61,567 bases of DNA from an uncultured Acinetobacter sp. (lineage in GTDB: Bacteria; Pseudomonadota; Gammaproteobacteria; Pseudomonadales; Moraxellaceae). Below, one piece after another: positions 10,592 through 19,367 of the stretch; the first letter of the stretch is position 1; each line of letters opens with the position of its first letter. The stretch spans positions 1 to 61,567 of the forward strand of contig NZ_CANQTS010000013.1 of the NCBI RefSeq assembly GCF_947626835.1. Direction: 5' to 3'. The position numbers were made by a program, and so were the translations under genes. Under the pieces are notes generated by a model, which worked only from the letters and a program-made list of their open reading frames with translations, was not told where the DNA came from and did not search any database.

Positions 10592-11818
10592 GTGGACGTA
10601 CGTCTCTCTGATCGTGTAAATAGCATCAAACCGTCCCCTACTCTTGCTGTGACCAACAAGGCCGCAGAACTTAAAGCTGCGGGTAAAAACGTGATTGGTT
10701 TAGGTGCAGGCGAACCTGATTTCGACACACCACAACACATCAAAGATGCAGCAATTGCAGCGATTAACAATGGTTTTACAAAGTATACAGCTGTTGACGG
10801 TACGCCAGGTCTTAAAAAAGCAATCATTGCTAAATTCAAGCGTGACAACAACTTAGAATATGCAGCAAACCAAATTTTAGTGTCTTGCGGTGGTAAACAA
10901 TCATTCTTTAACTTAGCACTCGCTTTGTTAAACAAAGGCGATGAAGTCATCATTCCTGCGCCTTACTGGGTGAGCTACCCAGATATGGTGATTATCGCTG
11001 AAGGTACACCTGTTATTGTAAAATGTGGCGAAGAGCAACGTTTTAAAATTACTCCTGCACAATTAGAAGCGGCAATTACTGACAAAACACGTTTAGTGGT
11101 GTTAAACAGCCCATCTAACCCAACAGGTATGATTTACACCAAAGAAGAATTAGAAGCATTAGCTGACGTTCTTCGTAAATACCCAGAAGTTTATGTCGCT
11201 TCTGATGATATGTACGAACCAATCCGTTGGGATGACGAATTCTACAACATCGCAACAGTAGCGCCAGATCTTTACGACCGCGTTATCGTGTTAAATGGTG
11301 TGTCTAAAGCCTATGCAATGACTGGCTGGCGTATTGGTTATGCAGCGGGTCCTGCAAAACTGATCGGTGCAATGAAAAAAATCCAATCACAATCAACTTC
11401 AAACCCAACTTCAATTTCGCAAGTTGCTGCTGAAGCTGCATTGAATGGTCCTCAAGACGTACTTGAGCCAATGATTGAAGCGTTCAAACGTCGTCATGAT
11501 TTAGTGGTAAACGGCTTAAACGACATCAATGGTATTTCTTGCTTACCTGCTGATGGTGCATTCTATGCCTACGCAAATATCCGTCCGTTAATTCGTGCTA
11601 AAGGTTTAAAATCTTGCACAGAATTCTCTGAGTGGTTATTAGAAGAAACCGGTGTTGCGGTTGTTCCGGGTGATGCATTCGGTTTAGGCGGCTTCATGCG
11701 TATTTCTTATGCCACTGCTGACGAAGTATTGGTTGATGCGCTTGCACGTATCAAAAAAGCTGCGGATTCAATTGAAGGTGTAGATGCCGCAATTGCATCG
11801 ATTGCTGCTGAAAAATAA
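10592..11818 (+). CDS. Aspartate/aromatic-type PLP aminotransferase (class I)
   Basis: A 408-residue fold-type I transaminase of the aspartate aminotransferase I-gamma type, closest in pattern to aatA/aspC genes. It carries GLGAGEPDFDTP near residue 38, SPSNPTG and GVSKAYAMTGWRIGY, where the lysine of SK binds pyridoxal phosphate, followed by the RIS of FMRISYA with the carboxylate-binding arginine. It should interconvert aspartate and oxaloacetate with glutamate and 2-oxoglutarate. The start is GTG at 10592, with AGAAGGAA about nine bases upstream. It is flanked by its own promoter region and a terminator, so it is probably monocistronic. Confidence 0.93.
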   Translation: MDVRLSDRVNSIKPSPTLAVTNKAAELKAAGKNVIGLGAGEPDFDTPQHIKDAAIAAINNGFTKYTAVDGTPGLKKAIIAKFKRDNNLEYAANQILVSCGGKQSFFNLALALLNKGDEVIIPAPYWVSYPDMVIIAEGTPVIVKCGEEQRFKITPAQLEAAITDKTRLVVLNSPSNPTGMIYTKEELEALADVLRKYPEVYVASDDMYEPIRWDDEFYNIATVAPDLYDRVIVLNGVSKAYAMTGWRIGYAAGPAKLIGAMKKIQSQSTSNPTSISQVAAEAALNGPQDVLEPMIEAFKRRHDLVVNGLNDINGISCLPADGAFYAYANIRPLIRAKGLKSCTEFSEWLLEETGVAVVPGDAFGLGGFMRISYATADEVLVDALARIKKAADSIEGVDAAIASIAAEK

Positions 11819-11838
11819 TTTGATTAACTTAATCAAAT

Positions 11839-11868
11839 AAAAAAACCCGCATTTAATGCGGGTTTTTT
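11839..11868 (+). terminator. Terminator of the aminotransferase gene
   Basis: CCCGCAT (11846-11852) pairs with ATGCGGG (11856-11862), followed by six T. Confidence 0.85.
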
Positions 11869-12051
11869 ATGCCTATACACATGTAACACATCGTGGCTTT
11901 GTTGAGATTAAATGCTCATTTTTTGAGTTAATTTTTAAGAAACCTGTACTTAACTTTACCAAGCCTACATATCTTGCAACGTATTTTTGCTATTCATGCA
12001 CATGACATGCGCCTAGAATAGCGCTCATCTTATTGCTGGACTGGCTCAACT

Positions 12052-12297
12052 ATGCGTTATCAAGTGATTGATGTGTATCACAAGCACAACCTGAAGCATT
12101 ATATTGCCAAATGCCTTCAACCGCACTCACCGCAATTTATTGTGATACAAAGCCCACGTATTTTATGCTTAGATTTAGATATCTTAGATGTCAGTGAAGA
12201 TCATCAACAAGCATCCTCTGCCATGGGCGAGCACATTGGCTTAAAAGTATTAAGTCATTTTGACAGCTTTGATAAGACCTATATGTCACGCAATTAA
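12052..12297 (+). CDS. Small hypothetical protein (81 residues)
   Basis: Encodes an 81-residue polypeptide beginning MRYQVIDVYHKHNLKHYIAK, with alternating hydrophobic and polar stretches (QFIVIQSPRILCLDLDILDV). This would fit a small alpha/beta fold. There is no signal peptide. It stands alone between the aminotransferase terminator and a convergent hydrolase gene. The ribosome binding site is weak, and I recognise no family. Composition looks protein-like rather than random, but the gene call is only moderately supported. Confidence 0.5.
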   Translation: MRYQVIDVYHKHNLKHYIAKCLQPHSPQFIVIQSPRILCLDLDILDVSEDHQQASSAMGEHIGLKVLSHFDSFDKTYMSRN

Positions 12298-12351
12298 GCT
12301 TGAACCTTAAACTGATATTATGACTCAACCTCTATGCTGTTATGCTGTAAG

Positions 12352-13146
12352 TTAAGCCACATGTGCTAAAAAATCTTGGATGATGTTTAACACAAGATCA
12401 GGCTGTTCCTTATGTAAGATATGATGCCCACCTTGAACGATATGAACTTGGGCTAAATTAGCCAAATTGGCTTTAAAACGTTCAGGTTGAGCAAGCGAAC
12501 CATATTCATCCAACTCACCATGCAAAATTAAGCTGGGCGCTTGTACCAAAGCTGCCTGTTGATCGATATGCCAATGCTCGAAGGCTGGGCTGAGCCATGT
12601 ACTCACCCAAGCGTCTAACACCCATTGGGCTTTTTCAGCATGATATTTAGCCAAACGTGCCAATTGCTGTGGGTCTTGAAAAATATTCGCAGCCGCTTGA
12701 ATTTCTTGACGAATTTTGTTGTCATTAAATGCTTGTGCAGCTTCTGTGATTAACGCAACACATTGCTGAGGGTAAGCCGCAGCACACGCCACTGCCATCC
12801 CGCCGCCTACGCTATGCCCCATCACCACAAAATCAGTGACCTCATAGGCTGCAAGCAAGGCTTTAAAGTCTTCTATTGCCTCACTTACCACAAAATCTGC
12901 ATCTAGCTGAGCAGGATGTAAACTGGATTTTCCAAAGCCTAAACGATCATACGCAATCACAGTTCTTTGCGTTATGTGTGCTAATTGGCTTGGAAAGTCG
13001 CGCCACAACTCAATGCACCCTAAAGAATCATGCAGCAAAATAATCGGGGCTTTGTCACAAGATTTGACCTGCCAAGTTTGGCTAAACAGCTGCCCTAAAG
13101 GAGTGGCAATATATTTTTGAGTTGAAGTTATGCTCATGTGGCTCAT
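12352..13146 (-). CDS. Alpha/beta hydrolase
   Basis: A 264-residue alpha/beta-hydrolase-fold enzyme. Visible are LLHDSLGCIELW (oxyanion-hole region), YDRLGFGKS, the nucleophile elbow GHSVGGG with its serine near residue 110, an acid in LHGELDEYG and the catalytic histidine in VQGGHHILHKEQP close to the C terminus. The triad is complete. Substrate is unknown, and the family includes esterases, haloperoxidase-like enzymes and C-C hydrolases. An internal ATG at 13137 is an alternative start. It lies 58 bases after an unknown gene on the same strand and may be cotranscribed with it. Confidence 0.85.
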   Translation of the reverse strand: MSHMSITSTQKYIATPLGQLFSQTWQVKSCDKAPIILLHDSLGCIELWRDFPSQLAHITQRTVIAYDRLGFGKSSLHPAQLDADFVVSEAIEDFKALLAAYEVTDFVVMGHSVGGGMAVACAAAYPQQCVALITEAAQAFNDNKIRQEIQAAANIFQDPQQLARLAKYHAEKAQWVLDAWVSTWLSPAFEHWHIDQQAALVQAPSLILHGELDEYGSLAQPERFKANLANLAQVHIVQGGHHILHKEQPDLVLNIIQDFLAHVA

Positions 13147-13204
13147 CTATTGTTGTTATTGCAATCAACATAATCAACTCAGCAGGCTTTGTAAAGTGAA
13201 TCTC

Positions 13205-13621
13205 TTAGGCAGCTTGGGGGGTATTTAAACTCTTATATACGCTGTAATATTGCCAAGCTGCGTCGAGCGTTACACAAACAGACTGCTGTTGACTCACCGA
13301 CCAAGCCCGTGCTTTAGCATGCCCAGTCAATAAGTTACCACTCATGTGATAAAGATATAAATCTACAGATTGCGGCAGATGACGTCTTAACACTGGCTCT
13401 GCATCAAACAATTGTGTCGCTGAATGTAAGGTCCATTTATTGCCAAACCACAGTTGCAATAACTCACCTAAACACAATTGAACTGGCTGACATGGCCATA
13501 TACTTAAACTGGCATCTGCAACCAAAATTGAATATTGACAAGGGTCTTGTAAAATATTGAGATATTGCGCTTGATAAACATCAAGTTGAGAAAAAATTTG
13601 AGCAATAGTGAGCGTTTGCAT
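13205..13621 (-). CDS. Hypothetical protein (138 residues)
   Basis: A 138-residue protein with no signal peptide and no membrane helix. It is rich in Gln, Leu and Trp, with several cysteines (QPVQLCLGELLQLWFGNKW). The ATG at 13621 has a GGAG site nine bases upstream, supporting translation. It precedes the alpha/beta hydrolase on the same strand. I do not recognise the family. It may be a lineage-restricted Acinetobacter protein. Confidence 0.6.
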   Translation of the reverse strand: MQTLTIAQIFSQLDVYQAQYLNILQDPCQYSILVADASLSIWPCQPVQLCLGELLQLWFGNKWTLHSATQLFDAEPVLRRHLPQSVDLYLYHMSGNLLTGHAKARAWSVSQQQSVCVTLDAAWQYYSVYKSLNTPQAA

Positions 13622-13821
13622 ACGCTTGTCTCCGATTTAGCCATTTGAGTGCTGGCAAGTTGGGTTTAAATCCACACTGTTTAGGTAAAACCTAAACGCT
13701 TTTGATATTTTTAGCCTAGCAAGCGTATTTAAGTTTGACAAGCCCTTGTTGTAAAAAACTGTGTATGTGCTTAAATATGCAACATTCAAGTTACATTTTT
13801 TAATGTTTTTGAATGTATGAC

Positions 13822-13849
13822 TTGACCATTAAAAAAAATTCTCTATAAT
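13822..13849 (+). promoter_or_regulatory. Sigma-70 promoter of tRNA-Asn
   Basis: TTGACC at 13822 and TATAAT at 13844 are separated by 16 bases, ending 11 bases before the mature tRNA 5' end. Confidence 0.75.
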
Positions 13850-13860
13850 CGCTTTCAGAT

Positions 13861-13936
13861 TCTCCCATAGCTCAGTCGGTAGAGCGACGGACTGTTAATC
13901 CGCAGGTCCCTGGTTCGAGCCCAGGTGGGAGAGCCA
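13861..13936 (+). tRNA. tRNA-Asn (anticodon GTT)
   Basis: A 76-base cloverleaf. Acceptor arm TCTCCCA pairs with TGGGAGA, the D-arm is AGCTCAGTCGGTAGAGC, the anticodon loop ACTGTTAAT carries GTT, the T-arm contains GGTTCGAGCC, and CCA is encoded. It has its own promoter and terminator. Confidence 0.97.
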
Positions 13937-13943
13937 AATTTTA

Positions 13944-13976
13944 AAAAGCCCAAGCATTTAAGACTTGGGCTTTTTT
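13944..13976 (+). terminator. Terminator of tRNA-Asn
   Basis: AAGCCCAAG and CTTGGGCTT pair around a nine-base loop and are followed by a T run. Confidence 0.85.
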
Positions 13977-13998
13977 TCATCCTAAAATTAGCAAGTCT

Positions 13999-14023
13999 TA
14001 AAAAAACCTGCCGGAGCAGGTTT
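13999..14023 (-). terminator. Terminator of the DUF4198 gene
   Basis: AAACCTGC (14004-14011) and GCAGGTTT (14016-14023) pair around a four-base loop. The minus strand then runs into six or more T. Confidence 0.8.
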
Positions 14024-14028
14024 AAACT

Positions 14029-14856
14029 TTATGGCGTTACATTAAACGCAAGGGTGTATTTATAACGTTTAAGCTGATCACCTTGTTGGCTAAACGGTTG
14101 CTGATAATCAATGCTGAGTAAATATTGTCCTGCTTGTTCTAATTTAAAATGTAGTTCGCCTTTGGCATTGGATTTTACCTTTTTAACCACCTTGTGCTCA
14201 CGGCTAAAATCTGTGGTTTGCGCCAAAATATGTGCTTCAACTTCAGCAACACCTTTTTTATGATCTAAGATATTAAATTGTATTGCCTGTGCTGTTTTAA
14301 TTGCATTAGGATGGGTAACAAATTGTAGATCAAATCCATCATGAATATGATCAATCACATGATTGGACGTTGCACGACGTGACACAAACGTTTCAATGAT
14401 CTCCAGTGTTTGTAAGGTTTTGACTTGGCTGTTTTTGTTCAAGTGTTGTGCATAAAACAACTTGTCATTGGCTTTTGCAGGGTCAAACTGAGCAGCAATA
14501 ATTGGCTTCCAAGTCTTACCATCTAACACAAAACGGCTACTTGAAGCTTGTTTTTCACCACGAATGCGATAAGTACCATCTATTTTATTTTCAAGGCTAA
14601 AGCTGCTGAGTGTTTGAGTTTGAGCAAATGCCGAATCTTCCACATAGGTTTTTTTACCTTGTGGATTATGGTAATGAAATCTAAAGTTTTTAATGGCCAC
14701 TTCTGATACAAATGGATTGTCATAAAAGCCTGCAAGTAGCGCAGTATGATTATTAAAAGTTTGATAACTCAGCGGTGCTACAAAAGGATGATGGGCATGA
14801 GTAGTGGCACTCAAACCAGTAGCAAGAGTCAACACTGATGCGAATAGAGTTTTCAT
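14029..14856 (-). CDS. DUF4198-type periplasmic protein, possibly metal-uptake related
   Basis: A 275-residue exported protein. The signal peptide MKTLFASVLTLATGLSATTHA is followed at once by HHPFVAPLSYQTF, a His-rich N terminus typical of DUF4198 proteins, which are often encoded with nickel, cobalt or iron uptake genes. The C-terminal half is beta-rich and contains GELHFKLEQAGQYLLSIDY, as in Ig-like or transthyretin-like periplasmic domains. Further histidines occur in SNHVIDHIHDGFD. A Fur-like sequence lies 56 bases upstream (14912-14930), and a terminator follows. It is a single-gene unit. A metal-related role is inferred from family and operator. No transporter is adjacent. Confidence 0.7.
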   Translation of the reverse strand: MKTLFASVLTLATGLSATTHAHHPFVAPLSYQTFNNHTALLAGFYDNPFVSEVAIKNFRFHYHNPQGKKTYVEDSAFAQTQTLSSFSLENKIDGTYRIRGEKQASSSRFVLDGKTWKPIIAAQFDPAKANDKLFYAQHLNKNSQVKTLQTLEIIETFVSRRATSNHVIDHIHDGFDLQFVTHPNAIKTAQAIQFNILDHKKGVAEVEAHILAQTTDFSREHKVVKKVKSNAKGELHFKLEQAGQYLLSIDYQQPFSQQGDQLKRYKYTLAFNVTP

Positions 14857-14911
14857 AAAATAATTAAATCATTGATCTGTATCATGATGCTACGCTACCA
14901 AACCACTTTAT

Positions 14912-14930
14912 GCAAATCATTCTTATTTGC
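14912..14930 (-). promoter_or_regulatory. Possible Fur box upstream of the DUF4198 gene
   Basis: The minus strand reads GCAAATAAGAATGATTTGC. It is partly palindromic and matches the AATGATAATCATTATC-type Fur consensus at about 11 of 16 positions by eye. Confidence 0.45.
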
Positions 14931-14935
14931 AATAA

Positions 14936-14958
14936 AAATCCCTCACAAGGAGGGATTT
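14936..14958 (-). terminator. Terminator of the lepA-miaE cluster
   Basis: AAATCCCTC and GAGGGATTT pair around a five-base loop just downstream of the miaE stop, with T residues following on the minus strand. Confidence 0.75.
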
Positions 14959-14961
14959 CAT

Positions 14962-15606
14962 TTAAGCAGCTTCGCTTGGTACACCACTATGGAAACGGAA
15001 CAGATCATCTGGGCTTAAAATCAGATTTTTTTCCACTTCACGAATATGATCAATGCGATCTTGAATGGTTTCTTGCGGATTTTTTAACTTATAGGTTTTG
15101 GCCACATCAACTGCCAAGGTTAAATAATCTTCATAATGACGCGATTCAGATTTCAGTAAGTAACGATAATAACGTCCTAATTCTTCATCTACGCGCGGTG
15201 CAAGTGCATAAAAACGCTCACATGAACGTGCTTCGACAAAGGCACCAATCACTAAAATATCAATTAAAGCTTCAGGTTCATAGGTACGCACTTCTTTACG
15301 TAATGCCCCTGCATAGCGTCCTGCACTTAAAGCTTGCCATTCTTGACCACGTTTTTTCATCAGTTCTAAGACTTGCTCATAATGCAGCATTTCTTCACGT
15401 ACCAACTGGGCTAAACGCACCTGTAGATCTGAGAAAAAGTTATAACGGAACATCAGATTCATGGCAGTACTGGCCGCTTTTTTCTCACAGTTGGCATGAT
15501 CTTGCATTAAGATATCCAAATGATCGCATGCTTTATCCAACCAAGCTGTTGGCGTTTCACAACCTAAAAAGCCAATGACTGGCTTCATCAGTGCATCGTA
15601 ATCCAT
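14962..15606 (-). CDS. miaE: tRNA 2-methylthio-N6-isopentenyl adenosine-37 hydroxylase
   Basis: MiaE is a ferritin-like di-iron oxygenase that hydroxylates the isopentenyl group of ms2i6A37 in tRNAs reading UNN codons. The 214-residue protein is helical and carries conserved carboxylate/histidine clusters: REEMLHYEQV (E-x-x-H type), EARSCERFYAL and KSESRHYEDY. These ligate the two irons. An ATG at 15606 is preceded by GAGG. It is the last gene of the nine-gene cluster, nine bases after pdxJ. Confidence 0.93.
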   Translation of the reverse strand: MDYDALMKPVIGFLGCETPTAWLDKACDHLDILMQDHANCEKKAASTAMNLMFRYNFFSDLQVRLAQLVREEMLHYEQVLELMKKRGQEWQALSAGRYAGALRKEVRTYEPEALIDILVIGAFVEARSCERFYALAPRVDEELGRYYRYLLKSESRHYEDYLTLAVDVAKTYKLKNPQETIQDRIDHIREVEKNLILSPDDLFRFHSGVPSEAA

Positions 15607-15615
15607 AATAGCCTC

Positions 15616-16341
15616 TTATCGTGCAGCTTTAATGGCAGCTTTCATTTGCTGTACCGCTTGCGGCAAACCGACAAACACGGCATCTGCGATAATGGAATGA
15701 CCAATGTTGAGTTCATGGATTTCTGGAATTGCGGCAATTGGCGTCACATTGTCTAAATGTAAACCATGACCTGCATTCACCACTAAGCCTTTAGCAGCTG
15801 CATATTGAGCCCCTTGAATAATACGTTCCAGCTCGGCTTGTTGCGCTTCAGAGGTCGTGGCATCGGCATAAGCGCCTGTATGAATTTCAATAGTTTGTGC
15901 ACCACAGGCTACAGCTGCATCAATTTGTGCAATATCGGCATCAATAAATAACGAGACATCACAGCCTAAAGCCACTAATTCTTGCGTGGCTTTTTTCACC
16001 TCTGCAAAATGCCCTACCACATCTAAACCACCTTCTGTGGTGATTTCTTGGCGTTTTTCTGGCACAAAACAGACGTGCTGTGGCAAAATTTCTTTAGCAA
16101 AAGCCACCATTTCATCGGTGACAGCAAGCTCAAGGTTCATATGCGTTTTTAACAATGGGCGCATACGACGCACGTCATCGTCTTGAATATGACGACGATC
16201 TTCACGCAAATGCAAAGTAATGCCTTCAGCACCTGCTTGTTCACACATCAATGCAGCATTGACTGGATCAGGATACGTCGTACCACGCGCTTGGCGTAAA
16301 GTTGCGACATGGTCAATGTTAACACCCAATAATGCAGCCAT
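15616..16341 (-). CDS. pdxJ: Pyridoxine 5'-phosphate synthase
   Basis: PdxJ condenses 1-deoxyxylulose 5-phosphate with 3-amino-2-oxopropyl phosphate to give pyridoxine 5'-phosphate, the last ring-forming step of DXP-dependent vitamin B6 synthesis. The 241-residue TIM barrel starts with [17 protein letters not shown] and includes [31 protein letters not shown] and NAGHGL, all typical. It sits between recO and miaE with ten-base or shorter gaps, an arrangement (recO-pdxJ) common in gammaproteobacteria. pdxB of the same pathway lies at 49073-50140. Confidence 0.97.
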   Translation of the reverse strand: MAALLGVNIDHVATLRQARGTTYPDPVNAALMCEQAGAEGITLHLREDRRHIQDDDVRRMRPLLKTHMNLELAVTDEMVAFAKEILPQHVCFVPEKRQEITTEGGLDVVGHFAEVKKATQELVALGCDVSLFIDADIAQIDAAVACGAQTIEIHTGAYADATTSEAQQAELERIIQGAQYAAAKGLVVNAGHGLHLDNVTPIAAIPEIHELNIGHSIIADAVFVGLPQAVQQMKAAIKAAR

Positions 16342-16350
16342 AATCTGTTC

Positions 16351-17061
16351 CTATCTATCCTGCGTTTGCGTATTTTGAATCCATAATTGACGACTATTTA
16401 ACGGTCGGTCGCCAAGTAAGGCACTCAAGATTTGTCGATACAATTTCGACACCAATTGTAACTGCTGTGGATGAAAATCTATACCCTTTTCATAATCACT
16501 CAGCGCCAGCAAGTGCTGACCTAAAAAGCTGTTATGTGTAGTGGTGGTTGGCAAAAATCCGTCATTTAACTGAAAAATATAATGTGCAGCCGGATCAAGT
16601 GCCTCGCCTTTGGCATCGATGCTAAAATCTATGCCATAACCGAGCTCTTGTAATAACACATGCTCAAATTGGCGTAAAATTTGTTTTAAATAATCAGAAG
16701 GATGAGCAATATCGGCTAAATGTTGTAAGGCATTTAAAGTTAAACCGTATTGCACAAAAGTTTGGGGCATGGGTTCTTCAAGCGGACAGAGCCTTAACAA
16801 AATTTCATTCAAATAAAAGCCTGCAAAAAAGGCATCACCAAAAAAGAAGATGGGTTGCTGAATAATTTCTAGTTTAGAAAAATTTTTAAGTTCAGATTTA
16901 CCCGAGGCTTGTAAACCAATAGGTTGATATTGAGGTGGCGGAGTTTGGCGTAATACCCCATCAATTCGACCATATTCTTGGGTAAATAAATGCACAATAT
17001 GACTGCGCTCACGGTATTTACGGTGATGAATTAAATAACCATGCAGTGCCTGATTGCGCAT
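16351..17061 (-). CDS. recO: DNA repair protein RecO
   Basis: RecO works with RecR (and RecF) to load RecA on SSB-coated single-stranded DNA and anneals strands. The 236-residue protein starts MRNQALHGYLIHHRKYRERS, the usual OB-fold opening of RecO, with FTQEYGRIDGVLRQ after it, and has a helical C-terminal region. The zinc-finger cysteines of some RecO proteins are not evident, as in other gammaproteobacterial forms. It begins six bases after the lipoprotein gene and continues to pdxJ nine bases later. Confidence 0.92.
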   Translation of the reverse strand: MRNQALHGYLIHHRKYRERSHIVHLFTQEYGRIDGVLRQTPPPQYQPIGLQASGKSELKNFSKLEIIQQPIFFFGDAFFAGFYLNEILLRLCPLEEPMPQTFVQYGLTLNALQHLADIAHPSDYLKQILRQFEHVLLQELGYGIDFSIDAKGEALDPAAHYIFQLNDGFLPTTTTHNSFLGQHLLALSDYEKGIDFHPQQLQLVSKLYRQILSALLGDRPLNSRQLWIQNTQTQDR

Positions 17062-17067
17062 TAAGCA

Positions 17068-17259
17068 TTAATCTCGTTTATTATTTGAGTGTTGTTGTTC
17101 TTCATCCCCGTCGGGAATTACAGCACCCACCACAGCCGCTGTCCCTTTGACAACGCCCTTGGTGGTCTTGTAGGCAACTTTAACAGGAACAGTGACCACT
17201 TTATGAATACAGCCTTGAAGTAAACCCACGGCTAACACAATACAGAGTACGCGTAACAT
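17068..17259 (-). CDS. Small lipoprotein (63 residues)
   Basis: MLRVLCIVLAVGLLQGCIHK is a clear lipoprotein signal peptide with a lipobox LLQGC, so the mature peptide begins at a cysteine and is about 46 residues long. It has Val/Lys/Thr-rich repeats (VVTVPVKVAYKTTKGVVKG) and an acidic end. It resembles the small NF038104-type lipoproteins found in Acinetobacter. I chose the ATG at 17259, five bases after AGGAG. A GTG at 17262 is too close to that site. It lies between era and recO in the cluster. Function is unknown. Confidence 0.8.
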   Translation of the reverse strand: MLRVLCIVLAVGLLQGCIHKVVTVPVKVAYKTTKGVVKGTAAVVGAVIPDGDEEQQHSNNKRD

Positions 17260-17279
17260 CACTGCTCCTGATTGAAAGT

Positions 17280-18305
17280 TTAGATATCGCTATACCCTAA
17301 GCTCTTTAAAGCACGTTCGTCATCTGACCAACCGCCTTTCACTTTGACCCAAAGCGTCAACATAATTTTTTGCTCAAACATTTTTTCCATATCAACACGC
17401 GCATCCATACCGATTTTCTTCAGTTTGGCGCCTTTTTCACCAATCACAATGGCTTTTTGGCCTGCGCGATCGACAAAAATGGTCGCATCAATATAAGTAC
17501 ATGGTGCTTTCATACGACCGGTTTTTTCATTTAAAGTCGCTTCTTCGGTTTTAAATGATTCAATTTGTACGGTTAAATCGTATGGCAGTTCTTCACCTAA
17601 CTGACGCATGATCTTTTCACGAATAATTTCAGAGGCTAAGAAACGCTCTGAACGATCGGTCAATTGATCTAATGAATACAATGGTGGTTGGAACGGCAAG
17701 TATTTGGCAATGGTGTCACGTAAGTGATCTAAATTGGCACCACGTAATGCAGAAACCGGTACGATTTCAGCAAAATTCATCAGCTTTGTACGTTCTTGAA
17801 TCAAAGGTAATGCATGGTTTTTATTTTCTAGCGTATCAATTTTATTGATGACTAAAATCACCGGCATATCAGCATGTTTGAGCTTTTCTAAAACGAGGTC
17901 GTCGTTTTGTGTCCACTTATCAGCATCTAATACAAACAAGACTAAATTAACATCACGTAATGCTGAATGCGCTGCGCGGTTCATCATTTTATTGATGGCA
18001 CGCACTTCTTTTTTGTGCATACCTGGGGTGTCGACAAACACCGCTTGTGATTTTTCGCGCGAATCAATACCAACAATTTTGTGACGTGTGGTCTGTGGCT
18101 TACGTGAAGTAATCGAGAGCTTTTGACCCAAAATATGGTTCATTAAGGTTGATTTACCCACGTTTGGACGACCCACAATCGCCACAAAGCCACTGCGGTA
18201 GTCAGAAGGAATCGTTGTACCTTGCTCGCTAAAGAATTGACTGATTAAGTCATTGCTGTCTTGCGACTCGTGATCAGCATCAATGTGATCGGAAGAATGT
18301 GTCAT
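17280..18305 (-). CDS. era: GTPase Era
   Basis: Era binds the 3' end of 16S rRNA and helps 30S subunit maturation. The 341-residue protein has a longer than usual acidic N terminus of about 38 residues (SSDHIDADHESQDSND). Then come the P-loop VGRPNVGKST, DTPGMHKKE and NKID, and a C-terminal KH domain with VIGEKGAKLKKIG. The ATG at 18305 lies six bases after rnc, the classic rnc-era pair. Confidence 0.96.
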   Translation of the reverse strand: MTHSSDHIDADHESQDSNDLISQFFSEQGTTIPSDYRSGFVAIVGRPNVGKSTLMNHILGQKLSITSRKPQTTRHKIVGIDSREKSQAVFVDTPGMHKKEVRAINKMMNRAAHSALRDVNLVLFVLDADKWTQNDDLVLEKLKHADMPVILVINKIDTLENKNHALPLIQERTKLMNFAEIVPVSALRGANLDHLRDTIAKYLPFQPPLYSLDQLTDRSERFLASEIIREKIMRQLGEELPYDLTVQIESFKTEEATLNEKTGRMKAPCTYIDATIFVDRAGQKAIVIGEKGAKLKKIGMDARVDMEKMFEQKIMLTLWVKVKGGWSDDERALKSLGYSDI

Positions 18306-18311
18306 GGCAGA

Positions 18312-19004
18312 TTACTGCTCCAATAATTTCAAAATATCCGCCGCTACTGCTTGCTCAGCAAAACGACGACTTGCACCTTCACCCACCATCGCGTTTAAGC
18401 CCTGCACCTGACATTGCACTTTAAAATGCTGATTCGGTGCATCGCCTTGAATATCAATCACGTCGTAAATTGGGAGAGGCTTTTTACGCGCTTGTAGATA
18501 CTCTTGTAAGCGTGATTTTGGGTCTTTGAGTTGATCGTTTGGTTCGAGATCATTTAAATAAGGCGCATACCATTTTAGCACAATTGAGCGCAGTTGATTG
18601 AGATCATTACAATCAATATAAATGGCACCAATAATCGCCTCTACAGTATCGGCTAAAATTGACTCGCGATGATGACCGCCTGATTTCAACTCACCAGTAC
18701 TTAAAATTAAGCTTTGGCTGAGCTTTAAATCATTGGCAATTTTACCTAATGCTTCTTGGCGTACCAAAGTCGCCCGCATACGGGTTAAACGTCCTTCATT
18801 TTCATTTGGATAAGTATCATACAAATAATTGGCAATAATCATGCCCAACAATGCATCGCCTAAAAACTCTAGACGCTCATAGTTGTATTTATGGCTCACC
18901 GATCGGTGTGTCAGGGCCAATTGCAATAATTCTGGCTGTTGAAACTGATAACCGATACGACTTGCTAGGCGCATATCATTAATTTTTGATTGAGTTTTTA
19001 TCAA
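18312..19004 (-). CDS. rnc: Ribonuclease III
   Basis: RNase III cleaves double-stranded RNA in rRNA precursors and mRNAs. The 230-residue protein contains the signature YERLEFLGDALLG, then ESILADTVEAIIGAIYID with catalytic acidic residues, and a C-terminal dsRBD (KSRLQEYLQARKKPLP onward). The frame opens with TTG at 19004 inside the end of the DUF4845 gene (26-base overlap), after a GAGAAAAG sequence. The next ATG (18974) would remove ten residues and lacks a ribosome binding site. The longer form matches the usual length, so I keep it. Confidence 0.94.
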   Translation of the reverse strand: MIKTQSKINDMRLASRIGYQFQQPELLQLALTHRSVSHKYNYERLEFLGDALLGMIIANYLYDTYPNENEGRLTRMRATLVRQEALGKIANDLKLSQSLILSTGELKSGGHHRESILADTVEAIIGAIYIDCNDLNQLRSIVLKWYAPYLNDLEPNDQLKDPKSRLQEYLQARKKPLPIYDVIDIQGDAPNQHFKVQCQVQGLNAMVGEGASRRFAEQAVAADILKLLEQ

Positions 19005-19350
19005 AACTTTTCTCGAACTTTAACACTAAATCAATATTGAGTAAGAAAGGCTTTCTTACTTCATAGTCAGTTTGGACACGTAGACCATCGGCATTACTTA
19101 CACGAAGTAAATCATCGATTTTAACGTCACGAACATTATTCATGTCTAAACGTTGTGCCAATTGGCTTTTAAATTGCGCAGGACTAGAATTGGCTTGTGA
19201 ACTCAGTATCAGTTCTTCAATTTGTTTATTGACTACATGGTTGTCCCAATACGGACTCCAAACAGCCACAAGCACCTTGACCATGAAAGCCGCAGCAATA
19301 ATGATCAATAAAATTCCAATATAAGACGTACCTTGTTGTGTGCGACGCAT
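18979..19350 (-). CDS. DUF4845 membrane-anchored protein
   Basis: A 123-residue protein with one N-terminal hydrophobic segment (SYIGILLIIIAAAFMVKVLV) and a predicted periplasmic or pseudopilin-like remainder. Proteins with DUF4845 occur between lepB and rnc in many Gammaproteobacteria, which is the position here (17 bases after lepB, overlapping rnc). The role is unknown. The short basic N terminus MRRTQQGTSYIG followed by a helix looks like a type IV pilin-like leader, but I would not claim processing. Confidence 0.85.
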   Translation of the reverse strand: MRRTQQGTSYIGILLIIIAAAFMVKVLVAVWSPYWDNHVVNKQIEELILSSQANSSPAQFKSQLAQRLDMNNVRDVKIDDLLRVSNADGLRVQTDYEVRKPFLLNIDLVLKFEKSFDKNSIKN

Positions 19351-19367
19351 AGTTTTATCCTAAAGTA

